Assembly: GCA_029961685.1 (NCBI GenBank) | Contig: JARWKL010000005.1 | Span: 5,214,501-5,278,500 of the forward strand | Reading direction: 5' to 3' | Origin: Aristolochia californica | Taxonomy: Eukaryota > Streptophyta > Magnoliopsida > Piperales > Aristolochiaceae | DNA length: 64,000 nucleotides | In this document: positions 45,901-57,790 of the stretch, one piece after another | Numbering within the stretch: the first letter of the stretch is position 1 | Layout: each line of letters opens with the position of its first letter | Program-made: the position numbers and the translations under genes | Notes under the pieces: generated by a model | What the model was told of the DNA's origin: nothing | What the model saw: the letters and a program-made list of their open reading frames with translations, nothing else | Databases searched by the model: none

Positions 45901-48900
45901 CCCATTTAATGTCATAGTTTTTTTTAAAATAGTAAATATTTCTATATGGTGTTCATAATGGGAATAGTCCCACATGGGTTAATGTCAAGAAAAGTCATTT
46001 GATTTTTGAAGAACGGACTTGGATGAGTCTTACATGACTCTCACAGTAAGAAGTCTCATAGAGCCAAACTTAATATGGTAGTCTTACAGGATTATCACAG
46101 GAGGAAATCACACAGAAGAATCTCAATTAAAGGTGTTTTAGTTATGTTAGATTTCTATTTATATTAAGTTGATCTAGGATTTATCTTTAAGTATTTGGCT
46201 TTGGGTGTAACTGAGACAAGGATAGTTTAATTGTAATTAAATTCTATTTTTTTCTCTATTATAAATACAGGCTCATTGTACTCAAATTACAACAAGTCAA
46301 AGAATTGTTTCTATTTTCCATAACTTCAACATGATAACAGAGCGGGTTCTGTGAGTTGACTCTGTCAACCCATAGAGATAATGTGATCCTTTTCTGATTT
46401 ATCATCTATGGTAGTTTAGGTTTGCATTCTATCTTTTTTCTTTTTTCTTGTCCTAATACCCATTGTTTTCTTGGCGTTCGCACCTCCATACTAAACTTTT
46501 CATGTTGCAAATTATATATTGATGGAAAAATCTTCAAGTCCACTTTCCAACGCAAGGAAGTTTGGCAATCAAAGTTTTCTATAAAGAGAAATCAATATTT
46601 GAAGCAACAAAAGATAGACTGCAAGAGAGGTTCAAGCAACAGCAAAAAGCTTCAACTTTTGAGCTATTTTATACCATCAAGAATGAGACTTTATATGGAG
46701 AATTATATATCAAGAGAAAGATCTGTAAGTCTATTTTTTTACCTATCCAACCAACTTTCAATCTAAGTTTTCTAGAGGGAGATATCAATCTCAGAAGAGT
46801 CAATGGTCATGTTAGCCAAAGAAGAAAGAGCACTTAGTTCGACCAGATTAAAGAGTCAGAAATCTATCAAATTCTCTCTTAAAAGAAGTACATTTTATGA
46901 AGAAAAGTTATACTTGGATGAAAGGTATCGAAATCTAGTTTCAGAAGGAGAAAATTTTATGTCAATCTGATTTATAGATATTCGTATTGGAGTCGACAAG
47001 GGTCAAGCAAAATAATGAAGAAAATCAAGAGGTTATAAAAGATTCAAGAACAAAGCCTTTTATGTCAAATTATGTATCAATTTAAAGCTCTCTGAGTCTA
47101 GTTTCTTGAGCAACAAACTGTTTGTGATTTTGAATACATTTTTGGAGATATTGATATTAGAAGTACCAAAGGTCAGTTCTACCGAAAATCATTTTTTTAT
47201 TTATTTTCTCTCCCATTATCTCTCCTTGCATTAACGTGAATTGAGTTTCCTTTTCTCTTAAAATCTGAGTTTTCTAGCCAAATTTCTTTTCTAATCAGAG
47301 AGTTTTAGTCAAACTTCATCATTCTATTATGTGCTCATTCAAGGTATACTATATTTTACTTCGATGTTGCTTTCAAGTTTTGCGTTTTTGTTACATGGTC
47401 GAATATCTTCCGTATATTTAACTCCCAAAAATTGTGGTCACCCCAAAAAAAAGTTATACTTGGTCAAATTTATTAAGTTCTACCGTTATAGTTTTTTTCA
47501 AGTTTTAAAAAAAAATAAGGTCACTTTGGAAAGTGTTGCATAGCCGCCTCCTTCCAATTAAAGTTGTTTTCCTTTAGTATTCTTCAGTTTATCATCTTGT
47601 GTTCTTCTCACTTCAAAGCAATGCCTAGATCCATTACCTAAAAAGTATAGGAGTATGTCCAACATCTAGCTTGAATCAAGTCTTTATTCTTCACCCAAGA
47701 GGTGATTTGTGTTTGAGCTACCCTTAAAAAGTGAGTAGTCTCTTTGTTGTGCCCTAAAGTTGGGCCTTTTCTGCCTTTAAAATTGAGTAAAGTGTATTTC
47801 ACACTATGACCATTTTTTACTGGTGTACGGAGTTTTGTCATACGACTACGAGTGATTTTATTTCTCCCATATTGTGTTTTGTCCAAGTTGGATCTCTCTA
47901 TCCTTTTTATCCCCAACTTGAGGGGGAGAAGAAGAATAAATACAAGAAATAAGTATTTTGTTTCACATGTTGTGGAAATTTTTATGTGACCAAAATATTC
48001 AACATAAAGAGAAAACAAAAATGAAGTTCTTTTGCATAAAGATAAAAATTTTACATCTATGCAGAATTTTTTTTAGTAAACTCAACAAAAAAAAAAAAAA
48101 AAATGAAGAGCTAGAATCGTTTTCATTGCAAGTTAAAGTTATGAACTCCAACTTGAGGGAGAGTGTTGAAGAGCAGATATGGAAAAGTCTTACATGACTA
48201 TTATAGTAAGAAGTCTCAAAGAGACTGAATTAATATGGTGGAGTCTTACAGGAGTCTCACAAGAAGAAGTCTCATAGAAGAGTCTCAGTTAAAAGTGTTT
48301 TAGTTATGATAGTCTTCTATTAATATTCAGTTGTTCAATTGTTCTACGACTTATTTTAAGTATTTGACTTTGGGTGTAACTAGGACAAGGGTAGTTTAAT
48401 TATTATTAGATTCTACTTGTTTCCTCTATTATAAATAAAAGTTCATTGTACTCAAATTACAACAAGTCAATGAATTATTTCTCTTTTCCAGAAATTCAAC
48501 AAATTAATAGTAGGAAAAAAAACTCTTAACTTCTGCTAGTCATTTTTGGATGGACATGGACCCAACTTTAACATGGTACAAAAACAAAACATTTGTCTTA
48601 TTGGGCCATTTGCATCCATCGTGTCTCAAAACTGTTGTGTTTGAGTAGGTCATGATGTGAGAGGGAGTATTAACAGGAATAATGAACCAATATCAGAAAA
48701 AGTGCATGGTTGGAAAAGGAAGTTTCCTAACTTTGGCTAGTCATTTCGTGATAGATCTAAATCCGACTTTAACAAGTGTATTGTTTAAAAAAGAAAAACC
48801 AAATTTTAATTTATTGCCCAAGGAAGCACAAAATCTTGTGCATTTTTTTGCATAAAGAAATTGAATATGAAATTGATTCTTTTAACATGTTCCAAAACTA

Positions 48901-51900
48901 CCAAACTCCAAATAGGGCCCCATAATATCTCACTTAATTTACATAGAACACATGCAATTTTAAAATAACAAAAGTTACATAAAGCACATACACTAGGAAG
49001 GTTAAGAAACCTAGTTTCAGAATTTAATAATCTCCACACGTAAGAAAATATACAAGCCACAAACAGGGTTCTAAAAAGAAAATACCGGAAAAATAAAATA
49101 TAATTGATAATTCTCTACTTATCTATAGGTGGTAAAAAATTCAATAACATCACCAAACAGAAATTGCATCGACAAACCTCATCAATTTCAGGAGTACATG
49201 GTCGGCCAACAACCGCCGGCAGTTCAAATGGGAAGTAGCACTTGTTCAAAAGAGCCCACTTCGACTTTGTTTTATTGTCCTCCCACAAACCCTATATAGA
49301 AAAATCGTGAAATTTTTCTCATAAATAATTTATCCACTATAGCTAAAAACAATTATTTCAATAGAATCCATCTAATCCATCAACGTTAATGACATGAACA
49401 CAATTACCAGGACAACAACAAAGACATCCCTAGGTACCACAAAACCAAACAGAATGTAGATACCTGCAGTTTTGAAGGCAAAAGGTGATGATTTGAGGCA
49501 AAAAGAACATAATCTTGGAGCTTATAAACCATCCCATTACTGGAACAGGATTCATGATAAGTCTTCTCATCAACAACTCTGACTACATCACCTACCCACT
49601 CAACGTCAGGCAATTTCTGCAGTGAAGACCTTTTGTCAGCAGGTCTATCATCATTTTCCCCCTCAAAAAACACATGAGTCTCTCCTTTTTCCCTTTGCTC
49701 CACTGCACTGCTACTCACAATAGCATTCTGTGAACTAGCTGGTCTATGTAACTCAGATGTACTCTTGCTAGCTTCAGGTATTTGATTTTCAGGAACCCCA
49801 TCATCAATTTGCACTTGTGGTTTGCTATCATCATGTGAAATAGGCAGGGCTTCAGCATGAGAGGCGCCCTGCACAATTCCTCCTGAACAATCAGACAGAG
49901 ATCTGGCTTCAACCATTGAAGTCAGATTATGAGCAACAGTTGACATCTTTGCATCAAACGAAATGAATTCATTAGTTTGTTCAGTTTGATCATCATTCTG
50001 TTCTGACACACCAGGAGAACGAATTTTCACTGGCCTTTCCTTTGGAGGATCATCACAAGTCCTGGTGCAAACTCCATCTTCCACACTTAGTATATTTGAA
50101 GTGACAACTTGCAGTTCTGTTTTATTAGGTGCTTTGATGTCATTGGGAAGTTCACTAGGGACGTTATCCACACTCACAGACTCAGCAGAACTTAGTAAGC
50201 CAGGGCTTCCATTAGCTAATAATTTCTGGTGACCAACAATCTTCTGATCAGTATTTTCCAACTTCTTATCAGACAAAGCTTGAGCTCCAGAGGAGACCAT
50301 GGATGTCTTTGGTGTTGCAAGATTCCTACTAACACGGCCATATTTAGGGGGCAATGGCCGTCCATTGCTGATTTGCACACACTTGGAGCAATGCCATTCG
50401 CCTTTAGGAATGACCTTCTGATTAAACGACTGAAGGCATTTTATGTGGACTCCTTTCTCACAACCATCACAAACCAGAAGACTCTCTACATCATTTATTA
50501 TTAGTTTGCACACTTCACAAGTCATGGGCTTGTTCATGTAATCTATGGAAGGTGGGACCCACTGAGGCTGATCAGCAACCTTAGAATGCAATATTTTCTG
50601 AACATTTCTAGCTATGTCATTATGAGGGGTATAAAATGAACTTGGTTGCTGCACAAAAGTTAAGCCCTGAAAGGGTGCAGTTTGAACTGCAAAAGCTTTG
50701 GGGTTGGGATCTCTCATAGCCTGCGAAGCTACTTGAAGGGTGTTTGGTTCTTGAGATTTCTCGGATGTTGTTGGAGTATGATCTGGCACTTTATTTGATA
50801 CACTGACTTTATGTAGTGCCACAGAAGGTGTTTGGGAGGAAGATGATGGACTATTGTCTTGCAGGTTATCACCAGAAGTATTTGCTGTGTAAAGACAATC
50901 TACAGTTAGTTGAGATTATTATGTGCAGTTGAGCAGAGAAAAAGACAGAATCATAAATCAATCCCTAAATTCATATAAAAAAAATAAAGTTCCAATATAT
51001 GAAGTAGGAGATGACTCAATCGTGGAAGAAGAAAGTCATCCAAAACATGTGAAGATATATAAAAGGAAGAAGAAAAGGAATGAAGACTGAAATACAACTG
51101 TTTACATTTTGGGAAAGTTATTGCATCAAAAAAGCACTTTCTTAGTACATTGTTTCTAGAAAGTCAACAAATTTCCACTTTTAATAGTTACTTAGTTTGT
51201 CTACAGTCCAATTAAGAGAGTTTTGTTTAAGTGTTTAGTAAGTTCCCTCTATTGCAAGTTAATTTACGAAAGTTTTAAAGCTCGCAAGTCTATTATTAGT
51301 AGTATCTATCCAAGATAGTTGCTGGAATTCTTTCCTAGCAAGTGGTTTCAATTAAGTAAGTCACAATACTATTATAGTGATGTAGCCTATTTTGGCAAGG
51401 TCATAATGGTTTTAGAGAATATAAATAGGAAGATTTCTCAGTAACCATTAATCAGCTTTGAAGATTAGTACAAGGTTTTTTAGTTGCTGGAGCAACTTTT
51501 TTTTCTCTCTTTTTTCAGAGAATAATTTCTTAGAGGTCTTGTTCACATGTAGTTAGTCACAAAACACATGAAAATTCAAATCTCTTTGAACTTGATAACC
51601 AGGAAGAAAATAGAGGTTGGGTTACTCATATTCCAGCCTTGCCTATCAACTATATTCCAATAGTTTTTTGTTGTGTTTTTTCTCTTGCAAGTCATCATCA
51701 GAAGTATTTGTTTTATAAAGACAATGTATGGTAAGTTGAGATTGTTCTGTGCAGTGGAGCTAAGAAAAAGAGAGAATCATAAAACATAATCTCTAATTCA
51801 TTTAAAACAAAAGAAATTTCTTAAACACTTCAACTTTGGTCAAATTCATAAGTTGACTAGGTTTCACTGGTCTAATAACACAACTCTTCCAAATAACACT

Positions 51901-54900
51901 GATAAAGAATGCCCAAGACTGACAAAGGGAAAATACACTAAAGCACACTCTTAAAGGACAATAAAATCAACTTCAAGTTGTGATGGAGATCAAGACTTCC
52001 AAGCAAGTACAAGGAAGAAAAAAAAATGTGGCTATTTGGCTCAACAAAGAGATTGTGTGGGATTTAGTTGTAATTTCCTCATTATTTTCAATGGCTTATG
52101 TTAGTTGGGCTTTGTCTTAGTCCATAAGAATTAATTGATTGTATTTGTAATTTTAGTTTTTTAGTCTAATGGCCCTTTTTAGTGTTAGTTTAAGGTCTAT
52201 TAGGGTTCTTTTGAATTTTAATCTTGGCCATTATTTTTAATCAATAAGATGTTTTTTAATCTACAAATTTTAGTGTTGTGGCTAGTTAAAGCCACCGGCG
52301 TCCTGTAATTGGCACTTAATGAATGAAATTCCAGAATTATGTTATTTGGGTGTGAAGCTACGCTCTCTCTCAGAAGTAAATTCCAAAATCAGGTGTTATG
52401 CTCCCTTTCTCTTTCTTTCTTTGTTTTTATTTCTCTAAGATTTTGCTTCCAAAATATTCTTCTTTCGTTGTAGTTTCATTCTAATTCAATTTCACTGAGA
52501 AAGAAGCCATTTTTTTCGTTTTTACTGTTGCATGATTCTGTAGCAACCCTAAAGTTGCTGGCTTTCCTCTTTTGACACTCTTTTCTACAAATTTCAGTTC
52601 TTTTTCTTCAATTTCAAGAGTATTTGCTTCAATTACAACATCTCTCTATCAATTCTCACAATCACCTATAGTTCTTTCATCAAAATTTGCTTTTCCTAGG
52701 ATAGGTTGCCTAAATTAGGGTAGCATCTACCCAAAACAATTGCATCTTTTTCATTTCCTAGCCTGTTTTGAGACTTTTTTAAGCTTTATTTTCCTTTTAT
52801 CCCCTCAGATTTGTTAGAAATTCATCCCTAAGATATTTTCTCCTTTAGTTAGTGCTTGTTATGAATGCTTCTAGTGACTTTAAAACATTTTCATTGTTTA
52901 AGTGATTTTCTTATGGTGCTAGTATGCAATTAATATGATTTGTTTAGTCAGCACCTATTAGAACCCTAGAGCCTGAAATCCTGTCCTATGTCAAGTTGTC
53001 TTCCTCTCAAAGGATAAAGAATAACTAGGTCATAAAAAAATTATTATTGCTAAGTGCAGTTTTACCTAGTCATCCTTAATTCCAATAAATAATACACAGG
53101 CAACATGTCCAAGGAAGTGGTAGAGCTTTTGCTGGATCCTGAACATGCTGGAAGTATTAGCGAATCAAGTTTATAATTTAACTGAAGTAATTCGCTTTAT
53201 TATTAATCAGCCCATTCTAACAGCAGAGACTTAATGACTTTCAAATATATCATCTGCCTAATTTGTGACAGACCAAATGAACACTGTATTCTCCTTTCAT
53301 CTATAGTGAATGGAGTAATTCTGCTACACAGTTTAAGAAAGTCCAAAGTAAAAGCAAACATTTAAGACCAGAAAGATACCCATTGAAATATTTATTTATG
53401 TACTGCAACCTTCTGTTTGCGTCAACATTAATTGGTTTTTTACTGCCAATAAAGCAACTTTCCCAAGAGACTTAAAACAGATGAGATCATTCCTGAGCTC
53501 TTGTCCAAGGGTATGAGCATGAGTAGGTAAGATGAGTGAACAAATAAATGTTCCTATATCTATACCAATAAATTGAACCACCACAAATGAGTAATAGACA
53601 TATTCCGTATCGTATGTCACTTATTCAAGGAGCAGCCATAAAATTGGGAACTCCATGATCAAAATAATTTTCATAAGAAAAATCAATATCCCAGAATTCA
53701 ATTAAAAAAGGGATATTTCTAACAAGAGAAACTTTGACAAAGAAAGCCATCAAGGACAACTGGAAGTGCTTCAACAAAAGTAGAAGAAAAAAAAGTATGG
53801 ACATGCAGTAAAGTATCTGACAGCGCCTAACCATCTTGAATCTGAAAGATTCAGTACAGAAATCAGACATGAAGAAAACAGATTAAACAAGGTAATATCT
53901 AAGGGATAGTTGCTCTTAGCAGTGAAACGTGTAAGCAAAAATTATGCTTTCTCTCCCAGAACAAAAACAAATGCTATATACAAATAGGAAATATGTAAAC
54001 TAGTTGGAAAGAAAGAGCAATGGCATAAGACCCTATAAAGATAATAAGAAAGAACATCCTGGCATCTGTCTAGCTCCTTGAAAAGAAAAGGAAACAACCA
54101 ATAACAATTCATAAGTCATAAGATGTCCAACCTCGAACTTGAAATAAATAAGTTCCATTATATGGCTGCTCCAAAATGAAATGCGCCGGTTCTGTTCGAG
54201 GCAACACAAATGAATGGGAATCATTTGCTGCTGAGTTACTAGATGGTGGATTCATCAGGATAATAGCAGGCTGTGCTTGCACATCACTACAGACAGCTGG
54301 TGGATTCAATGCAGATACTGATGGCATTGCAGAAACAGGGACCATAGGTGAGGTAGTCTGGAAGTTTCCAGTAGATAAAGGAGCTGAATTTGGTTTGTCC
54401 AAAGGGAACCTATGGGATCCACCTGGATGAGTCTGTGTACACTGGCCATCAGGGCTAAGATTCACAGTATGCATTCTTGAGGTATATGAGGCTTGTGATG
54501 CAGTCTTCTGTGCTTCTTCCATCTACAGGAAAGAACACAGAAGAAATATCAGATGAGAATTTTACTCAAATAAAGTAGGATCACTCATAGACTTTCTGAG
54601 TGCTCGATAAAATATATTACAATATGATCGATGTGATTACTGTACTAATAAAATAAAGAACCTAATCTGTGAGACAAAAAGTATCCAAAAGTTTGAATCC
54701 AGATGAAGAATCCATCAGAAAAATATATGGTTTAACCCTGCTCACCAAATTCATAACTCGTAACAGTTCTGTACCAGTTCCAGTTACATGAAGCATGACT
54801 TTACAATTGTTCCAGGTTTTGTTTAAGAAGGCTATACGGTGTTGAGGTAGGACTTGATCTGTTTAGCAGCCATGAGAGAAACTAATTTGCAGGAAAACAG

Positions 54901-55601
54901 TTTAAAATAAAATCTTTATTAGATTGGAAAGCTAAAAATATAAGCAAGAAATTTCAGCTCCATAGGAAGATAATAAATTGGTAGAAGCGAGAAGTTGAAA
55001 GAAACACGAAACCTAAAAGCCTCAGAGAATAAAGAAAATATTAGACTTGCGTTAAGTATATACATTTATATAAATCATGATTTCATCATGCAAATTTAAT
55101 GAAAATGAATACATTAATACAAAATATATGTATTATTGAAACTAAAGGGATTTGAAAGACAAAACGGAGAATAACCGCAACCTTTCTTTTTGATAGAGAG
55201 AACCTCTGTGAAATGGAAAGTTTGGAGGGGCGAATCTCCATTGCCCAGGGCTCCTTCATCTTGTGAAGTCCAAGGTCTTCCATAACAACCCTAACAGCGT
55301 CTCTGGAGAGAAGGTCTTTGGGGGTCAATGACTCGCACATCTCCGCGAGCTTCTCTCTTGCCTCTACCATGAGTCCTTTCTCGGCTGCGCTAGGGTTCCT
55401 GCCGGCCCGAATCTTCCCCATAGCCGATAAAACCATGATTATCTCCGCAACCCGCTTCAAGTCCTCACCACTATTAACCTTCGGTTTCTTCGGCAACCGC
55501 TCCTCACTTTCCAAATCGCACACGTCAGATGATGACTTCTCATTGGCAAGTGAAATTTCCTTCTCCTGAACCCGATCGTTCACTGGGGCGACCACGTCCA
55601 T
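39937..55601 (-). CDS. PHD-finger and BAH-like domain chromatin protein
   Basis: Six exons: 55182-55601, 54132-54522, 49464-50884, 49178-49291, 43640-43779 and 39937-39985. All introns are GT-AG, phases agree, and the total of 2535 bp encodes 844 residues. Exon 1 is charged and helical (DLKRVAEIIMVLSAMGKI, SISQRFSLSKRK). The PHD finger (about 393-439) shows CEVC, LLVCDGCEKGVHIKC and EWHCSKC, a full C4HC3 set that usually reads histone H3 tails. The end (about 698-844) reads as a BAH-like fold: VEWVGDVVRVVDEKTYHE, GLWEDN, YFPFELPAVV, VYESNHGNVIAARLIQGPC and KWFYDESKGLFRPV. A nuclear chromatin reader is inferred. Introns 4 (5.4 kb) and 5 (3.65 kb) contain transposons, and the final 16 codons form a 49-bp exon. 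Reading on from exon 5 without splicing hits a stop at 43636, inside its GTAAGT donor. Confidence 0.88.
41752..43581 (+). mobile_element. Gag-only copia-type element in PHD gene intron 5
   Basis: The 5' LTR is 41752-42086 (TGTTAGAATATGAG...CAAACTTTAAA), followed by a primer-binding-like TGGTACATAGAG. The 3' LTR is 43234-43581 (TATTAGAAATTGAG...CAAACTTTACA), preceded by a polypurine tract (CTTGAGGTGGG). The target duplication ATGCT is perfect (41747-41751 and 43582-43586). The 1.15-kb interior keeps part of gag (LEQVFNRIIHVKGAV at about 42630) and a CCHC zinc knuckle, CIHCGRTKHFSSSC, at about 42848-42889. No protease, integrase or RT. Its 3' LTR lies 58 bp from exon 5 of the host gene, on the opposite strand to it. 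Confidence 0.88.
44237..45619. mobile_element. hAT-type element with 8-bp target duplication in PHD gene intron 4
   Basis: The left end TAAGGGTGGCATCGAGC and the right end (inverted) TAGGGGTGGCATTGAAC are terminal inverted repeats. GTTGTATG flanks both sides exactly (44229-44236 and 45620-45627), the 8-bp duplication typical of hAT transposons. Subterminal regions are rich in CTCGAGC / GAGCCGA words. A third copy of the terminus, in right-end orientation, sits inside at about 44722-44751. No transposase is visible, so it is non-autonomous. The interior at 45000-45420 carries a threefold repeat with short open frames. Confidence 0.88.
45008..45280. repeat. Three tandem repeats of about 117 bp inside the hAT element
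   Basis: AGAGGTAAGGG...TTCTTYTCSTCGTTACTC recurs at about 45008, 45125 and 45243, spaced 117-118 bp. The best conserved 35-40 bp encode, in one frame, RGKGSSPRYSYS and RGKGSSRRYSLI. The rest of each unit is diverged. Confidence 0.75.
45950..48774 (+). mobile_element. Second TRIM copy, interrupted by an LTR-1 element
   Basis: The left piece, 45950-46003, matches the start of the TRIM LTR at 22030 (AATAGTCCCACATGGGTTA). The right piece, 48502-48774, gives the LTR remainder (CTAGTCATTTTTGGATGG...CTTTAACA), a primer-binding-like TGGTACAAAAAC, a polypurine tract (GAGAGGGAG) and a second LTR ending CTTTAACA at 48774. The LTR-1 element at 46004-48501 separates the two. Identity is low but the order of parts is complete. 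Confidence 0.6.
46004..48501 (+). mobile_element. LTR-1 element with both LTRs, no coding capacity
   Basis: The 5' LTR is 46004-46331, with the primer-binding-like TGATAACAGAGC at 46332. The 3' LTR is 48164-48501, preceded by the polypurine tract CTTGAGGGAGAG. Both have TATA-like CTATTATAAATA. The 1.8-kb interior has only short frames and no gag or pol I can recognise, so the family looks non-autonomous (LARD-like) or strongly decayed. Its 5' leader and 3' end are conserved in copies at 886-981, 19040-19414 and 20390-20603. It lies in PHD gene intron 4, opposite to the gene. Confidence 0.8.
50885..54131 (-). other. Intron 2 of the PHD gene, with LTR-like stretches
   Basis: At 3.2 kb it contains a duplicated copy of the exon 3 edge (51672-51810). 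Two plus-strand stretches have LTR-like features: 51180-51480 (TATA-like ATATAAATAGG at 51419) and 52060-52480. I cannot define ends for either. Confidence 0.4.
51672..51810 (-). pseudogene. Duplicated exon-3 edge of the PHD gene
   Basis: About 140 bp matches 50851-50990, which covers the first codons of exon 3, its splice acceptor and adjoining intron. Shared words are CACCAGAAGTATTTG / CATCAGAAGTATTTG, TAAAGACAATSTA and GAATCATAAA. In the copy the acceptor CACAG has become AAAAC on the coding strand, so it should not splice. Confidence 0.75.
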
Positions 55602-56160
55602 TTGTGCAATGGAAAGGTACTTACCGCAAGCCGCCGACCCCCCACCCACAAACACCGCTTCACCCAATTTTTCCGACTCTATAGGGCATCACATAGGAGA
55701 AGGACACACAAATGCCTCCGACATTCACATTCTGAACAGAACCTGGACATCCGAAAAGATAAAACCAGAGGAAGATCAGATCCAGCAATCTATACCAAGA
55801 AGGGGGGAAGAGATGGAAATTAACGACAAGGGGAAAGTCGGAAATCGGAATGGAGGGAACAGAAGGAACAGAGGGATTTGAAGAAGGCGAATAGGAGGGA
55901 AGTGTGGGAATTTAATTAGCGGCTTTTTGGCGGGTACTAAGGCTCAAAGTGAAACGGTGGGGAGAGAGGAGGACAGAGTGAGAGAGCGAAATAGAGAGAG
56001 GAGAGAAGGAGCGACCGAGCGAGCCAAAACGAGACGGGCTTCCTGTTTTGTTAATCGGTCGCGCACACTGGACTTTGGGGAGAGCGTGGCCTCTGTCGAG
56101 AGTCGCCGAGGAAAAGCGGAATTCTATTAGCAGTTGTTAGAGCAGAATTAAGGCTCGATG
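55602..56160 (-). promoter_or_regulatory. 5' leader and promoter region of the PHD gene
   Basis: The region immediately upstream of the ATG at 55601 is GC-richer and purine/pyrimidine-skewed (GAGAGAGCGAAATAGAGAGAGG near 55980-56000). No TATA box is evident, as is common for broadly expressed plant genes. In-frame non-ATG codons extend upstream to 55667, but no ATG. Confidence 0.45.
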
Positions 56161-57579
56161 GGCGCAGCCCCTGGATAAATATTAGCTTAGGACACGGATC
56201 TTTGATACTAGAAGACTCCTCTCAGAGCTCTGTGGGAGACTCCAAATCTCGCACTACATAGAAAATCTTGATGGTCTTTCTTGGAATTGTTTGAGAGAGA
56301 AGACACAAAAAATAATACAAAAATAAATTAGGGCATAACATTAATACCTTCATAAGCACATAATTTATGTACTACCTAATATAATGCCATATATTTGACC
56401 CAGTTCAAGAATCTCATCATGCAAGTTCAACAATGATCGATGTTGTTTGTGTCATCTACTGTCTCATTGTCTCCGACTTCTTTAGAAGTTTATGTCCAAT
56501 TGAGGATCAAATGTTCACTTGACTTATAAGCCACAAGTAGTTGACGAAAGACATTGCGGAATTAATGTTGTCACTTATTTGGTAAGAGTTGATTTTGTGT
56601 ATAGTGCCTTGGTGAGGCCTAAACTTCATGTCGGAAAAAGTTCAACAAGCATTTTTGTTGTTTGATGTGTCGGTGAAGCCAACTTCAAACTGACTACAAC
56701 ATAACCAATTTGCAACTTACGATTTTAAGGTTGGAGGCTTATATGTGGTTTTTCGGTATGTGCTTCATTAGGGTAAAGCACAGTCATGATTTCACACATT
56801 GGTTGATTTGTTGTTTCTAATTGAAAATTGGAGTCAGTACAATCAATAATGTGTTCGACGTATGTGTTATTTAGCACCCCTAATTTGTTTCGTTGTTGAT
56901 AGTGAGCAAAATTTAGTTAATGTGAGCCCTACTTTTCATAAAATTTCTTGCACTTTGGTTTTCAAGTTATTCGAAGCCTAAAATTGTCTAGTTACTATAA
57001 TGAAAAATGCCAACCTGCTTTCAACTGAAATTTGCTAACTCCAACATTTATTTCTCTTTGTAAAAAATTGGAATAATAACTTGTTTCTTGCATTATAGAT
57101 CAAACTTATTGTCTAGTTCACTCTTGATGGTGAATACCCCTAGTTGATTGAAACCTCTTTTTGCCTCTCATAACTTTCTCTCTGCTTGACCTCCACTATT
57201 TCTAAGATCAAATTTTCTTTGTAAAAGAATTAGAATGAGAAGCTATTTGCCGTGTTGGAAAGTCGACAAACAATCAAACATGAAAAAATCATAGAAGAAA
57301 AGGGTACAAAATCCACAATAAATAAATAAATAAATAAAAACTAATACTAAAACTCTAGGATTTGCGCTAGAAAACTAAACATTCTCTTTGTCCAAAGAAT
57401 AAATTGCTCAAATGTTAACTATTACTAAACTCAAATTTTAGCTTCCATTAAGTAGTAGTGTTACCTTACTAACATTAACTCTGATGGCTACTTAATGATC
57501 ATACTACCCTTATAACTTATTATGTCTTGTTTACACCCAAATTAGATGAATTCACTTATAATAACTAATATAGTGTCTA
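56161..57579. other. Intergenic region, no gene recognised
   Basis: AT-rich, with scattered TTGTTG and GTTGATTG words and an AAAT microsatellite near 57319-57340. No coding signal. Confidence 0.4.
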
Positions 57580-57790
57580 ATGGAACTAGTTGATGTGGGC
57601 TTACGTGGAGCAAAGTTTACTTGGTCAAATGGTCGATAGGGAAGGTATAGTCCCAGAAAGACTAGATAAGGCACTAGCCACTTACGATTCGTTACAATTG
57701 TTCAAAAACTATCATCAAACCGGTCTTCAAATACTTTCATGATGCCAACCCTCACATAGCCCAAAATTATGAATACCCTTATGCTTTGAA
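57580..57790 (+). pseudogene. LINE endonuclease fragment
   Basis: The translation from 57580 reads ELVDVGLRGAKFTWSNG, a hallmark of the C-terminal part of the apurinic-type endonuclease of plant L1 elements (usual form LGFxGPxFTWSN). It is followed, after stops and a frame change, by a weak match to the domain end. No RT follows. Confidence 0.7.

Noticed and set aside
46422..46837. Overlapping 114- and 91-residue frames inside the LTR-1 element
   Set aside because: They overlap each other in different frames, show no gag or pol motif and fall in the non-coding interior of a decayed element.
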